Assembly: GCA_017435385.1 (NCBI GenBank)
Contig: JAFSFB010000016.1
Location: 124,001 to 188,000, forward strand
Source of the DNA: Clostridia bacterium
Lineage (GTDB): Bacteria > Bacillota > Clostridia > Oscillospirales > Acutalibacteraceae
Length of the DNA stretch: 64,000 bases
Reading direction: 5' to 3'
The translations under genes and the position numbers were made by a program. Below are positions 58,496 through 64,000 of the stretch, piece after piece. Under the pieces are notes generated by a model, which saw only the letters and a program-made list of their open reading frames with translations, did not search any database and was not told where the DNA came from. How positions within the stretch are numbered: the first letter of the stretch is position 1; each line of letters begins with the position of its first letter.

Positions 58496-61400
58496 TTATT
58501 CCTCTTCTTCTTCCTTCTTTTTCTTGGTTGCGATGACTGCGATTGCTGCTGCAGCAGAGATTGCGGCGAGAGCAGCTATACCTGATGCCGAACCCGTTGA
58601 GGGAATTTCAACATCTGCATCTGCATTCCATGTTGCCTCAAAGACAAGGTCTTCCTTGGGCATCTTCTCGGGAACCTCGGGATTCCAACCTGCAAATTCG
58701 CTGCCATCCTTTTCGGGATCAGCGGGAACGGGGATCTTTGTTCCTGCAAGAACCTTATAGGTCTTATAAACCTCGCCGTCAACCTTATAAGTTACGGTAA
58801 ATGTGTTCTTTGCAAGCTCTGAAGCACCCCAGATAACAAGGATTCCGCCGATGATCGAGCCGCCGATAAGAGCACCTGTGCCAACGATGCCTGCGATAGC
58901 ACCGCCGCCGATTACTGTTCCGCCGATGATAACCGAAACAAAGGTCTTATCGATCTCCCACTGAGCTTCGAATGTAAGATCTTCTGCAGGCATTACATCG
59001 GGAACTTCAGGCTCCCAACCTACGAACTTATAGCCGAACTTCTTGGGAGTTCTTGCTTCGGGAATTTCTGCACCTTCGCTGACAAGGAAGAGGTCAACTG
59101 TCTTGCCATCTGAAACGAAGTGAGCCTTGAACTTGTCGCCGACTTCCTTCCATGTTGCTACATATTCAAGATCCTCATCGGGCATCTCGGATTCAACCTG
59201 AGGATCCCAACCTGCAAATACGAGCTTGGGATTCGTGGGATGAGTGGGATCTTCGGGGATCTCAATTTCTGAGCCGTAAGCAACATCCTTATATTCCTTA
59301 TAGACCTGAGTCTTTTCAGCATCAAGATAGAATGTTACATCATTCTTATGGGGGTTGAGAATAGCGATTGCTTCAAGATCGGTGTCATCCATGTCAGCAG
59401 GGATATCCGAACCGTCCTTGAGCTTCCATTCAATGAAATCGAAGCCTTCAACCGTGGGTGCTTCGGGAACAATAATTGAATCGCCTTCATAGTAGTAATC
59501 GGTTTTGTGAACATTGCTGCCGATATAATAGGTAATTGTATGCTGTTCCTTTTCGTCCCACTGAGCAACGAGGTTAAGAGGAGCTTCGCTTGTTGCGGGG
59601 ATAGTGTCATACTCTGTGCCTGTGATCGTATCCTTCCAGCAAAGGAATTCAGCGTTTTCCTTTGTTACGGGAAGCTTGCCGTCGGTGTTGATTGCATCGC
59701 CCTTGGTTTCGATCTTTGCAGTTGTGCCGTCAGCAAATGTACCGCCGTTGGGATCGATCGTTACCTTTGCGGTCCATGTTGCTTCGATAACGGTATCTTC
59801 AGCAGGCATTGTTCCGTCGGGATTAAGAGCTCCTGACCAGCCTGCGAACTCATAGCCTTCTCTTGTGGGTTCTTCAACTGCGCCGATAACCTTGTCATTT
59901 TCAGCAAATCTGCGTTCCTTAACTTCGGTTCCGTCGTTGAACTTACCGCCGTTAGCGTTCATCGTAAGCTTGAAGGTGGGACCGACAATGGGTTCCCAGA
60001 TACCGATGATATAAGCATCGGATGAGGGCATTGTGATCTTGGTAACCTTCTGGTTGTTATAGTACCAACCTGTGAATCTGTATTCCTCGGTATCCGAGGG
60101 AGCAGATGCGAGCGTATGCTCTGTGCCTGCTGCGATGTTTTCTTCTGTTGCGGGAGCCTCTGCAATACCGTCTATATTAAATGTATAATATACATTATAG
60201 TATTTTGCATTTTCTTCCCATGCTGCCTTGAGGAGAAGATCTCCTGCGGGCATCTTGAAGTTTTCATCAAGAACATTACCGTTTTCATCGGTAACAGCGT
60301 TGCCGTCTTTGTCTTCCCAACCCTTGAAGGTGTTGCCTTCCTTGGTGGGAACGGGAAGAGTGTCAACATCTGAGCCGAAGATCACGGGGATCGATGCCAT
60401 ATAGTCGCCGCCGTTAACATCAAAGTTGACATAATAGGTGTTGGCGGTGAACTTACCGTAGAAGGTTACGGGAGCGGCAGTCATCTGATATTCAGCCTCA
60501 GCCTTTGCGCCTGACTCGCTGTTGATGAACCAGCCTTCAAATGTATAGCCGTCGGGAACAGTTGCTGTTCCGACTGCAAACTTATCCTTAACGGTCTTTG
60601 TTGTATCTTCGGGAATTGCTGCGCCTTCGGGAACACCTGTTGAAGCAACATACTTAACAGCGTAGTTTATAAGCTCTGCACCGTTTTCATATGAATCTTC
60701 TGCATTTTCAGCCTTTGTGCTGGCAGGAATATCCCAGCCGTCAAACTCATATCCGTCGGGAAGATCGTAATCGGGAGCAACAACATCTTCGCCGTGCTCG
60801 AAGGTTACGGTTTCTTCAAAGACAGTTTTGCCTTCTTCGTCAGTGATTGTGAATGTTACATCATAGGTCTTTGTTTCCCATTCTGCGACATATTCAACAT
60901 CTCCTGCAAAAGCGGGAAGCTGAGTTTCATAGATATAACCGGTCTTGCTGTCCTTCCAGCCCTTGAACTCTTTGTCTTCCATCTCGGGCTCAACGGGAGG
61001 AACTATCTGTTCGCCGTGAGTACCTTTGAAGGTGTATTTGCTTCCGTTATAGCTTGCATCACCTGCGGGTGCATCAACGAATTCGCCGCCGTTTGCATCA
61101 AAGACTGCTGTGAACTCAGCAAGCTTGAAGTAAGCAACAAGCTTGTTTTCGCCTTCAGCCTCAATTTCGATCGAGAGAACATTATTTGCGTTCTCCGTAT
61201 CGGGAATATTTGTGTTCGATGTGTAAAGATCCTCGTACCATACGGGTGTTACGCCTGAGGGAACAACAGAGCCTTTTTCAAGGATCTGGATCTTTGCACC
61301 GGGATCAGCCTTATAAGTGATTTCGATGGGATCGAGATAGCTGCCGTCTGCAGGGTTAACCGCATAAACAGTTACGGTATAATCAACAGAACCGATCGAT

Positions 61401-64000
61401 TCCCACTGAGCTGTGAAGGTAACATCCTTAGCAGGCATCGTTGTCACAACGGGTGACCAGCCGAGGAACTTGTAACCGTTCTTTGTGGGGTTAGCGGGAG
61501 CAGGTACCGATGCACCGTACTCAACCTTAAATGTCTTGTTATCTGTTGTGTTGTCAGCAAACAAGCCGCCGTCAGCATCGTAAATTGCTGTATAAACAAG
61601 GTTCTCATACTTTGCTGTAAGCTTTACGCTTGTTGCAGGGAACTTTGTGGGAGTTGAAACAACATTACCTGCGTCATCAACCCAGCCGACAAATTTCATG
61701 CCTTCGGGAGGAGTGGGCTCTGTGATTGCGGGAGTGATATCAGCATGAGCCTTGCCGCCGATATTATCTATTGTTGCGGGTGTGCCGCCGTTTGTATCAA
61801 ATGAAATCGTAACGTCATTTGCTGTGGGAACGGCTGTTACAGTCATAACGCCGCCGTTTGCCATAAGCTTATCTGCTTCATCCTTAGCAGGAATTGTTGT
61901 GGGAGGAGTTACATTCCAAGCGAAGGTGTAGCCTGCTTCTTCAGGAAGAGCGGGAACTGCAACTGCATCGCCGAACATACCGGTTACGGTTTTGATCTCA
62001 GCACCCGTAAGACCGTTTACAAACTTAACGCTGTAAACATTCTTTGACCAGAAAGCCTTGATCTCTGTATCTTCACCGGGCATTGTTTCGGGAAGCTTGG
62101 TATCCCAACCGATGAATGTATAACCTTCCTTGGATGTTGCGTTTGCGCCGGGAAGCTTATCCTTGATGTTTTCTCCATAGAGAGCCGTGATGGATTCGAT
62201 GGGTGTTCCGCCGTCAGTATTGAAGGAAAGAACATATTCGCCCTTTACATAAACTGCGTTGAAAACAAGGTCTTCCTTGTCAACGATCTGGCTCGTGGGA
62301 TCGGGATCCCACATCTTGAATACATATCCTGTCTTATCCTCAGGATCTTCCTGGGGAACAACGACTTCCTTGCCGCTTTCGATCTCATATTCGTCGTAAA
62401 CCTCACCGTCAACGAGGAACGTTACCTTATAAAGATTTGCATCCTCTGCAGCAACGAGAGTTACGTCTTCTTCAAGATTGAAGGGGAACTCAACTGCAAC
62501 ACCGTTTTCAAATGTCCATGCGTCTGCCTTGTAACCGTCGGGAACATATGCATCCGTGATTTCTGTATTGTATGCAAAGGCTTCCTTGGAAATTTCGTTG
62601 CCATTGCTGTCAACGAACTTAACGGTATAGTTGCTTGCGTTATAAATTGCCTTGAAGGTTGCATCCTCAGTTACCGTTGCGGGAAGCTCTTCATCCCAGC
62701 AAGAGAACTCGTGACCCTTCAGCACGGGAATCTCCTTGAACTCTGCAGGAGTGTCGCCGTATTTATAAACAAAGCTCTTGGTTTTTGAGTTGTCTGCAAA
62801 AGCACCTTCAGCGGCATCAAAAACAAATGTATAAACGCTGTCGGTATACATGGGATAGATGTTCAGGTCTTTATTGGGCATTACGGAAGGAACATCAACC
62901 TTTTCGGTTTCGCTTGTTGACCAACCGATGAAATCCTTGCCGGGAACCTTGGGGATTCCGCCTTCAACAGCAGTAAATCCGGGGATTTCCTGACCGTAAT
63001 AGAGCTGCATCTCATCCTTCTGTGCTCCGTTGTTATCGGTGTAATGATATGTTGCCTTATATTGTTTTCTTGCAAAATATGCTCTGAGGATCGTTGAGTT
63101 GTCTGCACTGACCGCTCCGTCAAGAATGTTTTCCTTCTTCTCGTCAAGAACAAAGCCCTCGGGAGTGTCTGTTAATTCAATTTTAACGATCTCCCCTGCC
63201 TTCTCTGTAATGCGCTGAGAAAAAGGCTTTTCGGGATAGGTTCCGTCGGGATTCATCTGGTAAACTTCATATGTGTAATATGTGTTGACCTGTGACTCGC
63301 CCCAAACGGCATAGAGAGTGATATCATCATAATCATAGAGCATGCCCATATAGTCTGTGGTCGAGAGGACCTCGCCGCCCTTTGTGAGCGACCAGCCTAA
63401 AAGAGTCTTGCCCTTATCGTTAAGAGGAGAAACTCCTGAAGGATCAACTTTGTCTCTTCCGATAATGCCTGACTTCGTTGATGTTTCAAGGTTGCCCTCA
63501 AAATAACCGCCTTCTTCGGTTACGGCATCAAATACAACATTGCCGAAAACGCTGAGGTAAGCGGGAGTCGATGATGCATAAATATCATTCGAGCCCATGG
63601 GAATACCGTCATAGTAGCTGGTGCTGCCGAGAGGATATTCGGGAATGTCAACAAGACCGATAGCTCTGGATTCCTCGGTGATGTTCTTATGGTTTGCAAA
63701 CTCGATGGGAGTTTTTGCAAAGCCCTTGTTACCGGGAGTCGTAACATAGGAATCGTCGTTGACTACAAACTCAAGCTCGAAGATCCAGTCTTCGGAATCG
63801 AGAGCTGCAGCTCCCTTGCCCGAAAGAAGAACCGTCGTTGTGATGAGGTTCTTGGCGATAGTCTTTCCGTCTTCCGCATAGAAGAAGTTGCTGGGAACAT
63901 AGTATGATTCCGTTTCTGTTTCACCATCGGTTACAACACCGGGAAGAACGAAATAGCTCTGATCACCTCTGAGCTTGTTATAGTTATAGGGGTTCGACTT
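58496..64000 (-). CDS. Giant cell-surface protein with InlB-type repeats, 5' end outside window
   Basis: The reading frame is open from the right edge to 58496, at least 1834 residues; an internal ATG at 63598 is not the start. About twenty repeats of the Listeria-Bacteroides/InlB B type (PF09479), each of about 65-90 residues, are marked by a YG-x-x-I/V-P segment and an F-x-GW block (FIGWSTSE, FAGWDPQVE, FVGWEPEVP). Near the C-terminus are a Gly-rich hydrophobic stretch (58826-58937), one last repeat, and IPSTG (58592-58606) followed by a hydrophobic segment, KKKK and five Glu. The layout is that of a sortase-anchored adhesin or stalk protein. No sortase gene is nearby. Confidence 0.9.
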   Translation of the reverse strand, partial: KSNPYNYNKLRGDQSYFVLPGVVTDGETETESYYVPSNFFYAEDGKTIAKNLITTTVLLSGKGAAALDSEDWIFELEFVVNDDSYVTTPGNKGFAKTPIEFANHKNITEESRAIGLVDIPEYPLGSTSYYDGIPMGSNDIYASSTPAYLSVFGNVVFDAVTEEGGYFEGNLETSTKSGIIGRDKVDPSGVSPLNDKGKTLLGWSLTKGGEVLSTTDYMGMLYDYDDITLYAVWGESQVNTYYTYEVYQMNPDGTYPEKPFSQRITEKAGEIVKIELTDTPEGFVLDEKKENILDGAVSADNSTILRAYFARKQYKATYHYTDNNGAQKDEMQLYYGQEIPGFTAVEGGIPKVPGKDFIGWSTSETEKVDVPSVMPNKDLNIYPMYTDSVYTFVFDAAEGAFADNSKTKSFVYKYGDTPAEFKEIPVLKGHEFSCWDEELPATVTEDATFKAIYNASNYTVKFVDSNGNEISKEAFAYNTEITDAYVPDGYKADAWTFENGVAVEFPFNLEEDVTLVAAEDANLYKVTFLVDGEVYDEYEIESGKEVVVPQEDPEDKTGYVFKMWDPDPTSQIVDKEDLVFNAVYVKGEYVLSFNTDGGTPIESITALYGENIKDKLPGANATSKEGYTFIGWDTKLPETMPGEDTEIKAFWSKNVYSVKFVNGLTGAEIKTVTGMFGDAVAVPALPEEAGYTFAWNVTPPTTIPAKDEADKLMANGGVMTVTAVPTANDVTISFDTNGGTPATIDNIGGKAHADITPAITEPTPPEGMKFVGWVDDAGNVVSTPTKFPATSVKLTAKYENLVYTAIYDADGGLFADNTTDNKTFKVEYGASVPAPANPTKNGYKFLGWSPVVTTMPAKDVTFTAQWESIGSVDYTVTVYAVNPADGSYLDPIEITYKADPGAKIQILEKGSVVPSGVTPVWYEDLYTSNTNIPDTENANNVLSIEIEAEGENKLVAYFKLAEFTAVFDANGGEFVDAPAGDASYNGSKYTFKGTHGEQIVPPVEPEMEDKEFKGWKDSKTGYIYETQLPAFAGDVEYVAEWETKTYDVTFTITDEEGKTVFEETVTFEHGEDVVAPDYDLPDGYEFDGWDIPASTKAENAEDSYENGAELINYAVKYVASTGVPEGAAIPEDTTKTVKDKFAVGTATVPDGYTFEGWFINSESGAKAEAEYQMTAAPVTFYGKFTANTYYVNFDVNGGDYMASIPVIFGSDVDTLPVPTKEGNTFKGWEDKDGNAVTDENGNVLDENFKMPAGDLLLKAAWEENAKYYNVYYTFNIDGIAEAPATEENIAAGTEHTLASAPSDTEEYRFTGWYYNNQKVTKITMPSSDAYIIGIWEPIVGPTFKLTMNANGGKFNDGTEVKERRFAENDKVIGAVEEPTREGYEFAGWSGALNPDGTMPAEDTVIEATWTAKVTIDPNGGTFADGTTAKIETKGDAINTDGKLPVTKENAEFLCWKDTITGTEYDTIPATSEAPLNLVAQWDEKEQHTITYYIGSNVHKTDYYYEGDSIIVPEAPTVEGFDFIEWKLKDGSDIPADMDDTDLEAIAILNPHKNDVTFYLDAEKTQVYKEYKDVAYGSEIEIPEDPTHPTNPKLVFAGWDPQVESEMPDEDLEYVATWKEVGDKFKAHFVSDGKTVDLFLVSEGAEIPEARTPKKFGYKFVGWEPEVPDVMPAEDLTFEAQWEIDKTFVSVIIGGTVIGGGAIAGIVGTGALIGGSIIGGILVIWGASELAKNTFTVTYKVDGEVYKTYKVLAGTKIPVPADPEKDGSEFAGWNPEVPEKMPKEDLVFEATWNADADVEIPSTGSASGIAALAAISAAAAIAVIATKKKKEEEEE

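Noticed and set aside
59507..59855. Plus-strand frames of about 80-110 codons opposite the repeat protein
   Set aside because: Antisense to InlB-type repeats, without ribosome sites; similar shadows recur along the repeat array because of its repeated codon pattern.

Overview
The window is a bacterial chromosome segment with no tRNA, rRNA, CRISPR array, transposase or prophage that I can see. Gene density is high and introns are absent. Shine-Dalgarno sites of the GGAGG type precede nearly every gene. The gene content is that of an endospore-forming, Gram-positive anaerobe: SpoIVFA/SpoIVFB-like proteins, a SpoVAF/GerA-type germination protein, a SpoIID-like protein, a DacF-type carboxypeptidase, ECF-type vitamin transport ATPases, Obg, YebC and a sortase-type surface protein. 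Codon use and gene order suggest an uncultured gut clostridium, probably of the Oscillospirales/Ruminococcaceae type. That placement is inference from gene content only.

Layout. Positions 1-672 hold the 5' part of thrC on the minus strand, and the next 400 bases are intergenic and rich in hairpins. From 5936 down to 1067 runs the translation/secretion operon rplS - lepB - lepB - ylqF - capA-like - rnhB - yraN, with a structured rplS leader. From 9999 down to 5969 lie SpoIVFA-like M23, SpoIVFB-like M50, a TIGR03960 radical SAM protein and its DUF2344 companion. On the plus strand at 10188-13254 an ECF sigma factor, a 72-residue membrane protein, an acyl-CoA synthetase and a PlsC acyltransferase form one tight operon. 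Facing it, from 17577 down to 13293, are a second ECF sigma factor, its membrane partner, a lipoprotein, an MBOAT acyltransferase and a DHHW/AlgX-like protein.

The stretch 17700-20502 looks acquired: an A+T-rich PIN-like nuclease gene, then an XRE regulator with a promoter and a perfect 20-bp palindrome in its leader, translationally coupled to a GH29 fucosidase. Then follow an Spx/ArsC-like protein, cca, a FemAB-like ligase, an amidohydrolase and a secreted metallophosphoesterase. The last two share a back-to-back promoter region.

From 40874 down to 26080 is a long co-oriented minus-strand block: DUF512 - der - ruvC - ruvA - ruvB - methyltransferase - two membrane zinc-ribbon proteins - ecfA1 - ecfA2 - ecfT - truA - DUF5711 - cvpA - pgsA - clpE-like. 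The plus strand resumes with obgE, an inverted-repeat element, mrnC, yitT, a lipoprotein and yebC. Next is a sugar-catabolic cluster consisting of an isomerase-dehydrogenase fusion, a second Gfo/Idh/MocA dehydrogenase and an SDR. rpmF/DUF177, a small P-loop protein and pgi follow on the minus strand.

The last 12 kb hold envelope and spore functions: an uncharacterised protein next to a SpoIID-like/peptidoglycan-binding protein, a SpoVAF-like protein, mtaB, a DacF-like carboxypeptidase and, running off the right edge, a surface protein of at least 1834 residues with about twenty InlB-type repeats.

The most unusual signals are the 23-bp inverted repeat that frames the obgE-mrnC gap and ends on the ribosome binding site of an apparently CTG-initiated mrnC, a second CTG-initiated candidate (the SpoVAF-like gene), dispersed TTGTAAAG/CTTTACAA hairpins, the isomerase-dehydrogenase fusion, and the palindrome-controlled XRE/fucosidase unit.
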